Origin: Cytidiella melzeri
Lineage: Eukaryota > Basidiomycota > Agaricomycetes > Polyporales > Irpicaceae
Reading direction: 5' to 3'
Length of the DNA stretch: 64,000 bases
Assembly: GCA_022592445.1 (NCBI GenBank)
Contig: JABYQR010000140.1
Span: 42,135 to 106,134 of the forward strand
Below the pieces are notes generated by a model, which did not search any database, was not told the DNA's origin, and saw only the letters and a program-made list of their open reading frames with translations. Shown in pieces: positions 10,993 through 24,347 of this stretch. The translations under genes were made by a program, and so were the position numbers. Every line of letters starts with the position of its first letter. The stretch's first letter is position 1.

Positions 10993-13900
10993 AAGAAGAA
11001 GACAAAACGGTCGCATTTAGCTACTCTTCTGTCCAAATATATCCCCATCGTCACAGAATGTCAAAACGCCTGATCGAGCTCGTATACGTGGAAACTTTCG
11101 AAACTTTCCCCCCACCCCCACCCAAGTTCGCAAGCGGAGTTCCATTGTTGTGCAAGATCGTCGTGCTTATGTGTGTATGTGTGTGTGTGTCGCTGGCGAG
11201 TCTAGGTCGTGGAGGCTATCATCTTGCGGCTTTCTTGTACTGCATCCGTTGGAAGGATCCCAGCAGTCCGGCAACATAGCGAAGAAGCCCGCGCGGCCCA
11301 TGATTGAGCTGGGGCTAGGCTGCGGGTTAGCCTAACTATCGCAACTCAGTCCCCAGGGTCCAGAGTCTGGACGGGGTTTTTCCAGCCAACGTTCCAGACC
11401 GCTCGTATGTCAAAAGACCAGAGTTCGGTATGTCGCCGCAGACAATTGATATGTCTGGGTTGTTTTATGTTTTACGTTGCTGCGCTGCGCACTGACATAG
11501 AGAAACAGAGTCTCGACCTAGCTAGAGCCAAACCAAACTCAATAATTTGGGTGGAACAGGGTCAATAACCAGCGAACGACGGGTGTAGAAAAGGTACGTG
11601 TCTACTCCACGCCGCATTGGTAACGTCAAGTTTCCGGGTGGGCCAACGGCAACCTTCTTTTGATCTACATACCCCTTGCTGTCTGATTTATCCAATGAGC
11701 CAAATTGTTCTGTTCCCCAGCACGCAGGCTTGGGAGTCGTGGCAGGAACGAACGTTACACACCCGCTGCTTCCACGTTTTTATCAGCTGGGGGTGGTAGG
11801 CCTTGATGCCGAGGTTTTTCTTTCTTTCTTTTTCTTTTTCTCGCAGATCCACAGCGTGTGGCACGGGGAAGGCTCGCCAGGCCTTCGCGCACAGAAGAAG
11901 AAAAAATGAACTATCGAAGTGCTGTGCTGTGCTTTCGAACGAGAGATGTGGAAAAGAACCCTCACACGGTGCAGGCCGACGACGGTCTTTTCCGTTACGG
12001 TTGTACGAGAATCCAGGGATTTAGGTTCCACTGAGCCACAATATCATACACATAACATGGGGCGACACAGTAGTAGCAGCCACAAAGATTGCATATTTTT
12101 TTTAGTTCAACGCCCGTAACGTACGTACGTGTCTATTTCAATACCATTCATCGTACGGAGGACGGTGATATAAATCTCCACAATGGTCTCGATCGATGAA
12201 AAACCGGTTATAACGTCTGTATTGCAAACACTTCTGGAGGTGGGGTCCCATATGCATATGGGAAATGTGCCGTGGATGTTCGACTAGCACGTGTAGCCGG
12301 GATCTGACCAGCTGCAGCCAGGATTGAATTATTTTGGATCAGCTCTGTGGAAAAATACTTGTTGTACTAGTAGTTCAAGAACGCGAGGCACTCCCTTGCG
12401 ATCGAGAGGAAGCCCCGGATAGGACTTGGACGCGATGACATACGTACGTACATGCTCCGCTTTTCCCCCTCGTGCGTGGCTTGCGAGTGAGTGAGTGAGT
12501 GGGGGAGAGGGAAGGAGGGAAGGAGGGAGAGGGGCCAGGGTACGAGGTAATCGTGATCAGTGTGGGCAAAACCGTCCATGGGTGTATTGCTTAAACCGTC
12601 GAGATCGGACTTTGGCGCGGCTGGAGAGGGTAGGAAAGTGCTGAGATGTTGGGTTGTTTCTGCATTGTTTTATTTATTTTTTCCCGACCGCGTGTGGCTA
12701 GGATAGGCTTATTTCAGAACAAGGACACGGCAGAGTATTATGAATTGGACTCGGCTGGGAGTTTGGGGAAATCTCCTCGAGGCTACGTTGAAATTCACGG
12801 TATGATATGCTATCAGGAACGAAATACGTTAGCGAGATACGACATATGGGGGAGGACTGAGAATACACACAGGAGGGCATATCGGACTCTCACAATCGTC
12901 TCCCAATAGTAGCCGTCTTCGTGGATGTGTGTGTGTGTGTTGAGGGCATCAGATCTCGTCAGCGATGTTCTAATTCCCTTGCAAATCGCACAGCAGAAAT
13001 CGCCAGTGATGGACAACTCTAATAATAGAGAGTATATATAAACAAAGCATTTGAACACAACAACAGCAACATAATTGTTCAGGTACTTAACTGCATTAGA
13101 TCCACTCCTTGTCCCGCACCAATCAGCTCTTCCCGTCGCATAACAAATGTGCGTGCGGCCCGTGTGGCAATAAGAAGAAGAAAAAAAAAAAGAAACAAGA
13201 ACGACAACAATTCACCGTCCACGCCAAGCAGCCCGGCGGGAGTACACACGATTCAACGCAGGCGGCAAGCAATCCTCAAGAGTGGTCGCGGTTCAATTCG
13301 AGTGGGGTTTACGCCTCTCTTCGTCCACCGTCTCGGACCACCCGCTTCGGACCACCCGGGGCTCTCCCAGGTTCGCATAGGGGTGTCTTTTTTCCCTCTG
13401 TTGCGGATTGCAACTCGAGTGCCGCCAAGGATCGCCCGTATGTGTTCATCGCCGTCGTTTCGTCCGGGGTCTTCGCTCAGGGGGGAGGGGAGGGGGGAAT
13501 AATCATCAGGGACGTTAGTAATGGTTTTTGTGAGTCTGTTCGATATGGCAAAAAGTTGGGTATTTACCTCGTACGACCCCAACGGGCGGGAGACAATCCA
13601 ACATCCAAGCACCCTGGGACGTTTATCGGGACGGCTATCGGGGGATGATTATCCGTTTATGGAGCGAACGAAGACAGAAGCTCGTGTCGACTGTGCTCTC
13701 CGTGCGTTATCAAGGTTTCTTTTCTTTTCTTTTCTTTTGGGAGCGTTGGGTACGTGTAGCCTGCCTGGTCTCTCGCGGTGAGGGGACAACGGGCGGAGTG
13801 TGTGTGATGCACCCGGTCAGTTAAGCTCAACCACATTGTACGAGAAGGACGGTTTCTTTTGCACCCATGGTCCCACCAACGGTGGCGTTCGACGGCGTTT

Positions 13901-15012
13901 TGCAACCTTTGATAGTGGTAGTCAGGTGGGAAGCCTTGAACCCAACTCCGTGATACTCCTTTTTCTTTTTTCTTTTTTTTTTTTGCCCTCGCAGCTTTGG
14001 ATTGTTTTGTCGGTTCTCGAGGGGGGGGGTTGAGAAGACGACAATCTGCAAAGAGACACTCGATCCTACATAGTTGCGCAGGATGAACAGAACGGAGGGG
14101 TGGTTTTGGAGCAGTGAGGTATGCGGCTGGTTGGATATTGTGTGTAGTACTCACGTGTAGATCAGCACGTCGTTTGACAGGTCCGTCGGAGTGGCTTCTG
14201 GCGCAACTCTCTTGGAGCTCAGGCAGTGGCGCCCTTCCAGCAGGACGCCTCGCGGCTGCAGTACTTGTGTTCTCTTTTCTTTCAAAGAGGCAAGTATGCG
14301 AGGGGGGATAAGGCCAGGGACACGAGATCTGGGAGTGACATTAGGCGAAGACAGAGGATGAAGGGGAATGACGAGGTGCGAGGAAGCGGCACAGCAAAAC
14401 GTTCCTCAATAATTACGTCCTTGACGTCGATCTGCTAGACCAGGCTCACGCGGGACAAGTGAACAGTAGGATGGAAAGTTTGAAGCATAACCGAACGCTG
14501 TTTCTGTGGTCGGCGTCCATGCCAGCGCTGCGATAGCACGTTAGTGTACAAACTGGGTGAAGGCTGGTTGCAACGAGACGCACTGTGCTTCGAGAGGGTC
14601 AGCGAACGAGTCGGAGTTGGCTGGTCGTCGACAGAGCTGGTGGAAGCTGACATCGGATGCCAGGTTGCGAAAACGATTAGTTGGCTACTAGTCGCCGCGT
14701 AAAAGGTTGAAGAGGTGCTCCCCAGCCTGAGTGGCCTCAACTCTCTACATCTCTGCTCGAGATCTCTGGGTCAGAGCTGCCGTGTATGAGCTGACCAGTG
14801 GCAAATGCTGAATGAACTCTTTGTGAAATAAAAACAAAAAACAAAACGGCGACCCTGCACTGAGATAGAGTTCGGAGATACGTTTGGAATAACAACCTCA
14901 AGAGTCTCTCTCTGACCAACTCATTTCGTAACGCGCTCGGTAGTGTAGTCTTGACGTTGCCATCCCCTCCCAAGCTAAACCAGCCCTTGCCACAAAACTC
15001 TATCAACCTACA
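10993..15012. other. Gene-free region upstream of WOPR gene 1
   Basis: About 4 kb with no convincing coding sequence on either strand; open frames are short, without recognisable motifs or coherent splice structure. It contains GT runs (11172-11192, 12929-12941), A-rich and CTTTT-type polypyrimidine tracts (13180-13200, 13711-13740, 13951-13984) and a G9 run near 14020. ACGT palindromes occur at 12119-12130 and 12441-12450, and an 18-bp palindrome at 12246-12263. It probably holds the 3' end of GLTP and a long regulatory region or leader for the downstream gene (inference). Confidence 0.5.
12246..12263. promoter_or_regulatory. 18-bp perfect palindrome, candidate regulatory site
   Basis: TCCCATATGCATATGGGA reads the same on both strands. 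It lies 2.8 kb upstream of WOPR gene 1. Palindromes of this length can be sites for dimeric factors, but no function is shown. Confidence 0.3.
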
Positions 15013-15138
15013 ATGTCCTCTCTCTCTGCTGTCGCTTTAAATACCCTCCACTCCAGCTCTGCCATCGACGCCACCAGATCCCATGATACACTCCCCTCCC
15101 ATGCAAAGACCGACCTGTGTAAACACCCGTGTTCGTAA
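15013..15138 (+). other. Upstream open reading frame overlapping the WOPR gene 1 start
   Basis: ATG at 15013 opens 41 codons ending with TAA at 15136-15138. It is out of frame with, and runs past, the main start at 15083. If the transcript starts upstream of 15013, this would lower translation of the main protein. Transcript start unknown. Confidence 0.35.
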
Positions 15139-16102
15139 CGTCCATGATGCCCAGGTCATCCTCCATGCCGTCGCACTCAAGAAACTCCCCATCGTCCGCC
15201 GCCGTCTCGACGATGACGAACGTCTCGCTCTCCGTCCTGGAAACATCTACGTCTGGGAAGAACGGAGCACGAACCCCCTCGATTCAAGCTCAAACACTCT
15301 CGAGTCCATACAGCGTTTCACCGACGGTCGGTCCTGGGGTCCCTCCAAAGCTCGCGAGTACGTCCCCCCACCCCGTCTCGTCCTTTCGCATGCGGCGTCC
15401 TCCAGTGCTGAACCCTGCAGCAGCGACTTTCTTCTGTACTATGAAAAGGAAGGAACGAGTCGTGCATCGATCATGCAACGAAGCCAAGGTCTAGAGTAAG
15501 TTCGAACCCAATTGTCTCTCCACCCGCTCCACCGATACATGTCTTTCTTGTCCAAGCAGGCCCTTGCGTCTCGTCAAGCAGACATACTCGGCGTACGTCG
15601 ACGGCCCAAAACATTCGCGCAAGTGGCATCTCAGTACGTCCGTCTCTTGCCCGAACAATTCCGAGTCCAAAAAAAACTCATATCCATGTTGTCAGATGCG
15701 TACTACAGCCAAGACACATTTGACGACATGCAGACCATCGACGACTACAAGGAACTCCGCGAGGTCATCGTCCCTCCCGGACGTTATACCTGCGCGCGGT
15801 TGAACAACGTGAAGAGGGCACGCGCGAGCAGACACTCGTCAGACGAAGCAGACGGGCTAGACCCAGCCACCCCTACCTTTCATTCTTCTTCAACCTGCGG
15901 GACCCACCGCCACAGTCCACCTTCACCTAACGCGGGAGAGATCCAGCTCACACCTCCGCCGACACATTACCGACCATACCCTTCTGCAGGTCATCGTCAA
16001 TTGGCTCCGTTGCAGTACCTACAAAACCTCACGCCCATGGTCCGCAACGCGGTCGATGACGAACAGCTTCGGGCATTGCGACACAGTAACTCCGCGCTCT
16101 AA
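15083..16102 (+). CDS. WOPR-domain transcription factor (Gti1/Pac2 family), paralogue 1
   Basis: DNA-binding regulator of the family containing Gti1 and Pac2 of fission yeast, Wor1 of Candida and Ryp1 of Histoplasma, which control morphological switching and development. Proposed exons: 15083-15357, 15424-15495, 15560-15633, 15696-16102 (275 aa). WOPRa half: VRNVHDAQVILHAV, IVRRRLDDDER, LRPGNIYVWEER, RFTDGRSWGPSKAR, DFLLYYEKE. WOPRb half: LRLVKQTYSAYVD, RKWHLNAYYSQDTFDD. The last exon carries a short basic and Pro/Ser-rich tail. Introns before DFLLYY, before LVKQTY and directly after WHL (phase 1) fall at the positions seen in the other two paralogues here. A 4-kb gene-free region lies upstream. 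Nuclear by function. Confidence 0.93.
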
Positions 16103-19100
16103 GTTAGCCTTTTCCCCCCCCCTGTCATGATTCTTCTTTTTTCTCTGTCTCTCCCCACTTTCGAAATTTCCATGCTAAACTCTCTTTCCAATCGGGGGAG
16201 GTCTGTGTGTGTCGTGTGTGTATGTGTAACAGGAGCCGTCCTTTCTTGTATATTGCTAACGATTCTAATGTTTGGGTGAACTCTTCCGTATCTTGTATAT
16301 ATACTATATACTACCTTTGGACATTGTCATCCTTGCCCCCTTAAGCTTTGTTTTTTCTTCCGTCTTCATGACGTCGCATACTATCATATTCGGGATATCG
16401 ATACTGTCTTCCCCCCACCCCCCCTCCCTCTTTGCTTTCGCGCATCAGTGTGTTCTTCTATACATACATGCTTTTCTCTCTGCTGTCTTTAATCCGTCGC
16501 AACCCCCTACAACTCTTCACTCTGCTCCTCGATACTACTAGTACTATTTTTGTAATATGTAAAAACGCACTAGAATACATGCATATGTCAACCTACGGAT
16601 CATATTATGCCTTACGGCATTTGTCAAACATTCATTTGTATGTATATACATATATACGTAGAATGTTTGTTTCTTATCCGTACCCTCCGCTTACCGTTTC
16701 CTGCTTATCGAAGGAGAGAACGACAGGGAATGTTAGAAATTAGAATCTGGGGTAGGTATCTTGTTTTGGCATTGGAATTCATATGTTGGCAACAAATATG
16801 CCGCAGGTTGTGATGATTCTACACCAGCAACAGAAGAAAAAAGCAAGCTCAAGGTCGGTCGGCGATGCGGGACGACATTGCCTGATCTCCAGGAAACGTA
16901 TATGTAGAGGGGGAGGGTTAGGAGAACCAGTTGCAAATGCGACAATTTCGCCTTCCTTCAATCCAGTCTGCACCCGCGCAACGCACATGTTGAAGCAGCG
17001 CTAGTTCCGTAAAGAATGAGTATACGTAGAGTAGAATGAATTCAAACGACCGTTTGGCACATTAAACTACTTGGGAGAGAGATCAGATCTGGAGGAGCTC
17101 TAACCTTGGGTCGGTGGGGAATGTGTGTGCTTGCGATTTCCAATAGTTCGGGTCTCTTGAACCGCTCGATCAGAACCGCTCGTCGACTTTCCCTTTTACT
17201 TTACTTAGTTGTCTTCGGGTTGCGTGACAGCTGCAGAGGCGAGTCTAACGGGGGGAGGTGATGTAATCCGACCCGCGCGACCCGTTCCTTTGGGCTGCCA
17301 CCTGAGCGCTGAGCTCTGGCGGTTGAGATTCATCGTCCAAGCCGCAATTGCGCATCCAGGGTCGTTCTTCCCCAAGCTCTGTAGTAAAGTACCTACCCAA
17401 CCATACGATGTTATCCCCTCATCCTCAGGCTCGAGAGCGAGAAGGGGGGGACGAAGAAGAAAAAAACACCAAGCAAAACCGCCAAAACACTGACAAGTAC
17501 AAGTAAACAGTGCCTGTTGCGGAGCGAGCTTTCAAAAGATGACAATCATTGATCTCTTCAAGCCCCCTCCCACAGCCCTGAAGTGTAGAAGAACCAAAGT
17601 TATCGGCTCGCTTCCCGTCCGCACCCGCTTTCAGTCATTTCATGACACGCGCACTATAAAAAATATGACGTGTATGGGTGTAGACTCAACAATCCAACCC
17701 AGCGGCTTTGGCTCTAACAGCGGGTTACCAAAAGAAAACCAAAAAACGAAAACCAAAAAACATGGTCAGTCCCACTGTTCCCAGGACGTGCCCAATTCAT
17801 TGCAACCAGCCTCTTTGGTTCAAACGTCTCCGGAAGACTCTGCCGAACGCTTTTGCAGCCGTCGGTTAGGAATGGAAAATCTCGTCGAGCGTTTGACCTT
17901 GCCCGGTATTTTTATAAAGACGAAATGCTGGGTGCCGGCTGCAGTACGTATGTATGTGTGGGCTGCTGAATGGAAACGCATTCAAGAAGATCCTGTTTGA
18001 GAGTGTGTGTTGTTGCAAGGGGGAATTAAAAGTAGACGCGCGCACCAGATGCGTATCAAGGTTTTGTGTTATTGTTATTAGTTTTGTTTGTTTTGTTTTT
18101 CCCTTCTGGTTCAATACACAATTTGCACCGGCCTGGCCGAAAAAGGTCATGCTGGATCGTTCAAACCGAGGCCGCACGCAATCCCAAAAAGAAAGAAAAA
18201 ATCACAATCAACCGCCGGCCTGCTCACACTCGTGCTCCTCAGGGGGGCGGTGCTTCAACTCTAACCACCACCAGACGGGATAGACGAAACAAAAAACAAC
18301 AACAACAAAAAACCACACACACACAGAACAAGTTTCGTGTAAAGCGTCTCGAGCATCGCCCGAATCGCGTGGATCCTACCGTTTCTCGGAGCTCAGCGCC
18401 AAAATTGCACACTTTGCGGAGGTATTGTCAAAAAAGGGGGGGGCGGCAAAGCGGAGTTGGAGAAGCGAGGGCTGGAGGTTGGGTTGTTGCTTCTGCAGAA
18501 AAAAAAAACACATACACGATGCTTCGAGCACGTAAACATAAAGTGGTGCAACACCACGCGTATATAGAGTTGGACGCGCGCGAATCCGAATTGTTCGGCT
18601 GTTATAATGGCGATCGCTGCAATTGCAATTGGTACTACAAGACGGTCCATATTTAGTGAGCGAACATGCGTTTTGCATGGTTCCAATACAAAAACAAACA
18701 AAAAAATTAACAGGATACGTACCATACGATGATGCACGGACCTGGTGCTCGGTAGAGTGTGCACAGACGAGGAAGGCGAAGGGGTTCATCCGACTGGGAC
18801 CGGAACAGTGATGCGCAACCTCCTTTGCGCAGTGTGGCCCCAGGGGGGCAACACCCGTCACGGTCCCTCAGCATATGGGACACTCCGCTTTTCCATTCAG
18901 GACTATGAAATTCCTGATTTATATAAAAATAAAAGCTAATCACCGTGACGTTCCTGCATTTCAGAGGAGGTATGTGTCGTCCCGAGTACGACATGGAAAG
19001 AAGGAAAAAACAACTTGTGCGTTTTGGGTCTGGTAGGTAGAACCCACAGGACTGGAAGCATTTTACGGACTACATTTCAGTACACCCGGGTACACCACCA

Positions 19101-21762
19101 GCTACGTGCAATCACTCACCGTCACAGCCGTGGTGTATATCCCCTATTGTCATGAAAGACCAGCCTGACGTTCCATGCATAGAACGCTTGCTCCTATTGC
19201 GTGCGAATTGACAAGGTGCCTGTAGTCGAATATAAACGGCCGGGGCTACATGTGTCGTCAAAACTCATGTATTGGAGCTTCCATGGCCAGGGTCGAGCTT
19301 CGACTAACCAACCATTTTGATCCAAGTCTTTTTTCGAAGGTTGGGTCTCGAGCCGGTTGGGGGGAGGCTGCGACAAGGCAAGCGGAATGTGGTGTGTGGT
19401 GACCTGCAGGCTTTGTGTGTGAGTGGAAGGGGGGAGTGCGCGTGGGCCCTAGTACGCCGTGGGGTGACAACCACAGTGGGCGTGTAGGATATTCTCTCCC
19501 AGGCCAACGGTTGACGGTCATATTTTCCGAGCAGGGTACTTTGGAAGCATACAGGTGCGTCGTACGCCTTTGCCTGCGCTAATCGGTGTAAGTAATTCCA
19601 TTTAAGGTTCAACAAGGAGAAAAGGGGGGTGGTACCCAAAGGATCGACTGGTTCCCCTCCTAAGGGTGTCCAGCGGGACCAAGAACTTTCAGGCAGTACT
19701 ACCATCCCCACCACCCCCCCCCTTGAGATAGACCGCCACGGAGGAACTTTAGTCCCTGAGTGCGTAAGCTCTAGGAGAACAGCTGTCCCGCCTTTTCCAT
19801 GACTCCCCGTGTCACTTGTCATCCTCGGTTAAACTTTCAACTTGCGAACTGAAGAACTTGACGCAGCGAGGGGGCTGCGTCAGCCTCCACCACCACAGCC
19901 CAAGTCGTGCGACGAAAGGGCCAGGAATTTTGAGCTAGCCACAGACAGCGGTTTATTGTTGACCGTGGCAAAAGCTGATCGAAGCTTCCGCGCATAGCAA
20001 CGCGCACAGGAATTTGCCTGTCCAGGGACCCCGCATTCCAACTATATACGGCAGCACGCCGCCTAGGCTCGTTATCCGTCGTTTGGAAAGCACAACATGA
20101 AGACGGCTTGACTCACCTATAAATACAACGTGCTAGAAAGTAGGAAACCTCACAAGACGCCTTCCGCCCGTCACAACTCAAACCTTGATACCAGTGCCCA
20201 TTCGTATATTATTGCATGTTTGTCGCCGGGAGAAGAAACGGCACACTCACTCGGATGGTGGCTCCTGCATGGGTCCGAGTCACAGGGGGAACAGCGTTCA
20301 TACTGTCTGGGCACTTGATGAACGCATATGAGTTGGCGTGGATGTGAGCCACGAGTTCCTCCTTGCCGCTTGCTAGAAGTGGCACCGACGGGGGAACTTC
20401 ACGCTCAGACTCTTGGGTCACGTGAAGGCCACCAAACACGTAAAATGCACGACTGCAACGCTCGTGCTGTCCGCAGTCCAGACGCCCTAGCGTTTCGTAC
20501 CCGTTCTAACAGTCGTTCATGAATGGGCCTCGACCACCGCTACAACGGTACGATATCAGCGGTACGAGCATCAGGGTTGTTCTACTGTATAAGCATTTGA
20601 CGCTATCAGAGAAACATTCGCAACACTGATAATCGGACAGCGTTTACTTGCCTCAAAAACCTTCCCAGTCTTGCAATCATATGTATATTACGGTGAGTCA
20701 CATCACCCGCGGCTGGATTCAGTGGTTAAGATTAGGTGGTGAGCAATCTGCGCGAGGTAGAAGGTTCAGGTTCATCATGCCGTGCACAACGGTTCGGTCT
20801 CGCAATTCCACAGCCCGGTTGTGCAAGAGTCGAAGTCCTGAGTCTGGTAAAAATCGAGGGTGGTGATTTCTAGCGTGAGGCCCAAGGCGTTTTGCTATTT
20901 TGGGGACGTAGGAACTCACGAGAAATTACCGCACACTCAGGTGAGAACGGCACAACGGACTTCATCCCCGGATGGCGGGTTGTTGAATCGAGCACATCTT
21001 TATGTTATCCTGGAAACCATGTCAATCAAATTCTCATCGAATGTCGTCGAACGTTCTAGAGTACGCAATGAGAGTTGAGAGTGGAGGGGAAGGTAAAGTA
21101 TGTGCGAACGCGCGTATCCAACACTCCTTCACCCAAACCTCAACATAGGATCTCCGGGTGTGAGCGCAAGTCATGCCCTCACTCCCAGCCATCTAGAATC
21201 CAGCAAATGGCAATCACTTCCATGATCCGCTCGACTTCGTGTCGTGAGTGGAGCGCAGCATTTGCCAGATGTCTGCTTGCTCGCGGGGCGAGAAGAAGTA
21301 TGTCGAGATACTTCTACCGCTGAATGTCAGGATGACGGGCCGGTGCTAGCAGTGGCCGCGACGTCGGGGTTCTGATAATCGCGGAATACGTCTTGCGGCC
21401 ACTGTGACGGTATGTTGTGGCGGTATGTCCAAGTGGCTTTGAACGATAGCCGACTCAAACAGAAAAAAAAAGCCTCCTAGGGTTTGCGCGTAAGCCTTGC
21501 ACATTCGCCTTTCTGATGGGCCACGACACCGACCAGCCTAAACGATGATAGGTGAGAAGCTGCGCCTGTCGAAAAGGATAACCCTGGCAGTCGCAATTGA
21601 CTATCGTTGACAGCCGTGACTGATCATCAATGGACGGATAGAGAGAGGGCCTCCGCGTCTCAGACGACAATATTAATAGCTCCCGACCAATATGACCAGA
21701 TATAGAGCGTGAATCAAGTGGCTCAGGAGAGATAAACTTGAGGTGCATTCCTGCGTTCCAGT
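16103..21762. other. Gene-free region between WOPR gene 1 and the LysM gene (tail to tail)
   Basis: About 5.7 kb between two convergent gene ends. The first 700 bases are T-rich with TGTGTG runs, probably the WOPR 3' UTR. Further on there are A-rich tracts (18280-18320), a G8 run near 18435 and scattered frames of up to about 170 codons, none with a family motif, biased composition or a splice pattern. I see no gene here. Confidence 0.5.
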
Positions 21763-23288
21763 CTACGGATCTCGCTTTGACTTCAACGGTAACTGCATGA
21801 TAGGCGAAGGTTCAGGTTGAGAGGTTCGAACTGGTCCCGAGCTCAGCAGGTTGACGTCCGGACTTGTGTAATGAGATGTTCTGTGCGACCGAGGGGTCAG
21901 TGTTGACTTGTGGTCAGACGTGTGACTGGAAGACTCCAACGAAGGGATGTGGGAAAGCTCAACGCTATCGCGCGGTCCCGACGGCGGCTTCCAATGTGTA
22001 CGTGAACCTTGATAGCTCCAGTAGTCTTGTTGACGAAGTAAACCTCTTTGCCGTCCTTCGCGTGTAGAGACATCGTCCAGTTCGTGTTCTTGGTCTTCGC
22101 TCACTTGACTTGGCGTTGATGTTCCGGACTCGAAGGAAATTCGGCTAAGAGGCAGGGCCGAGAACAATGACGTGAGAGAAGGTATCGGAGCACGCGGAGG
22201 AGTCGGAGGTGGGAGCGCTTGTAACGCGGAGGCGAACGCTGATGTTGACGGCAATGAGGACGATGGAGATGCAGAATGCGCGGAGGACGACGATGGCGCC
22301 GCTTCAAATGGGATCGGATCTCGTTTCCTAGAGGACCTACTTGATCGCGGGACGGTGCGTGACGAGGTCGCTGTGCTAGATGGATGGAGGGAAGTGGACG
22401 CGGGAGGGAAGAAAGACAGTTGAGAGACAGGCACGCGACGGATTGTGAGTGACGACGAGCTCGGGAGAATGGCCGAATTTTCGACGTCTGCGGGTACTGG
22501 TGATTGTATGGGACTATCCTGGGAAGTCATTGGCTCGATGCCGCTCGTCTCAAGCTGTGAAAGCACTAGATCCTTTGCTTTGTTTGATTTGTCAAGAGGA
22601 ATATAGAGGATTTTGCGGAGGTGGATGGGATCTGATGTCCAAAGCGTGTTTGCTTTCCGGAGATCTGCCATAGAGATTCCGTATTTGAGAGCCACGCCTG
22701 CGAGGGAGTCTGTCGCAGTCACCTAGAATTTCACCAAACAAGTAGTGTCATTGACAGCATATTGACTTCATCAGATTTGGTTAAACTCACCTCATGAACT
22801 ATAACAACTTTTTCCTTCAACGCTGCGTTGTTGTGCCGTACGACAACTTCTCCGTCCGACGACTCGACCTGACCACCATCGAGGACCGGCCCCATATCAC
22901 TCAACAGTCGCTTCAAACGCGGTCTGGTATCTGCAATGACCGAACGAAAAGAGCTTGCGCCAGTGGCTTGACTCTGTGGTGTCTGCAACGGATGAAACTT
23001 CGCTCCAGAGCTGCTACCCACGACTGTATCCACGGTCCTTGACCTTGCATGCACAGTCGCAAAAGGTTGCGACGTGTCCTTCCATGGATCGTGGTCGTTC
23101 CTCGACCTCTTCGCCGCGCTGCTCTCAGATCCTCTTCGCCTAAACATTGGCCTCGTCCCGATGCTGTCCGCTGTTCTCTTCACTGCTGACGAGAATGAGT
23201 GTTGTGGTGCACTCGCAAACGGATTGAAGTACAGGTCGCTGCTGTCGCTGCCAATGATAGCATTGTCGCCACGACCCTGCAACGACAT
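21763..23288 (-). CDS. LysM domain protein, intracellular type
   Basis: Proposed exons on the minus strand: 23288-22791 and 22722-21763 (485 aa). The splice joins VVIVHE to VTATDSLAGV, rebuilding one LysM domain at about residues 160-208, with GVALKYGISMADLRKANTLW and the closing ILYIPLDK. LysM domains bind chitin or peptidoglycan-type glycans outside the cell, but in LYSMD-type eukaryotic proteins they also occur inside. No signal peptide or transmembrane segment is visible: the N-terminus (MSLQGRGDNAI) is polar and is followed by a basic Arg-rich stretch (MFRRRGSESSAAKRSRND) that could act in nuclear localisation. The C-terminal half is Ser/Pro-rich and probably disordered. An in-frame upstream ATG at 23453 would add 55 residues; 23288 was preferred. 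Confidence 0.85.
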
Positions 23289-23591
23289 AGAGCAGAGGGC
23301 GGTGTGGCAGGTTGGAGTCGCTGCTGAGAGCGAAGTGATTCTGTGACAAATGACGCCCATAAAGCGAGATCGATCACGTGTCCGATTGGGCGCATTGGAG
23401 ATTAGATTTGCTCGGCAGGCACGAAATGGAACTTGATCTTGCAGTCCATGCACTGAGGTGAGTACGCTACGAGGAACTTGAATTCATATAGCTTATTCTC
23501 TCCTACAGTTAGCTAACATGTCTTTGCGACAGATTTGACATCATCAGTATTCTGAGTCGCAGTGTTATCGAAATCGAACCAACTATACATC

Positions 23592-24000
23592 ATGCTTGAC
23601 CCGAGCACTCTCATCCGATCTATGAACGCTGGTAGGTGTAGGATGCATCGCCAGGTACGTGCGTGAGTGTCCAAGCTGTTCTACTGGTAGCTCCTTTTGA
23701 CGAGTGTATGTAATTCAAGCACAGTGACAATACCATACGCACAGCCCCCAGCGAGGCTCAGTGAGTACACGGAACCATATTCTCAATCTGAAATCTGCAC
23801 GACGCTAGGCACGGCGCTGCCCAGTGAAACTCAGATACTGAGGCTGCGTCCAACCCGCTTGTTTTTCTGCAGTACTGCGAGGCAGTGAAGATCACCGAGA
23901 CGTCCAGTCACTGCCCATGCAACCCCGGTGAGCCCGTGCCATTCATGAGGAGATACATGGATTGCTGTGATGCTTTAGTTCAACAGACCGTTATAACACA
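23592..24000 (+). other. Possible small spliced gene, structure unresolved
   Basis: ATG at 23592 opens MLDPSTLIRSMNA followed by a good donor (GGTAGGTGTA at 23630). Further pieces with plausible splice signals follow: CTCCTTTTGACGAGTG near 23690, and YCEAVKITETSSHCPCNPG after TTTTTCTGCAG at 23872. I could not chain them into one frame, so the gene and its end are uncertain. It sits head-to-head with the LysM gene. The rest of 23289-24347 holds only the upstream regions of its neighbours. Confidence 0.2.
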
Positions 24001-24347
24001 GCAGCGGGCTCGTCGGACGGCCATAGGCGCTCGGAGGTGCAGCTTGCCTCGCCGGTATCTAGGAGGTCGTTGTGGGCGTATTGTGCTCTCATTTCAACAA
24101 GGACATAGAGACAGCAGGATAGCTCAGTATTGCGAGAACAGGAATGAATGGTATTTGTGGTTGGCGGTGTGAATTACAAGCATGAAACGACGCTGTGGCG
24201 ATACTCCGGGGCCGTGCCGAAGTGAGATCAGCGCTGCCTTTCATAGCATAGGCGGGACAGTCTTATACACTATATAATTTGTCATGACCATTTCGCGTTC
24301 ACTACCATCTTTCTTTTCCTTCTCCTGTTCCTTATCTTTGCTCTGCC

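Noticed and set aside
19304..19822. 172-codon minus-strand frame in the gene desert after WOPR gene 1
   Set aside because: No signal peptide, domain, splice pattern or composition typical of coding DNA; probably chance.
20714..20800. tRNA-like stretch (TTCAGTGGTTAAGAT and GGTTCAGGTTC)
   Set aside because: A- and B-box-like pieces are present but the T-arm and acceptor stems do not pair, so no cloverleaf could be drawn.
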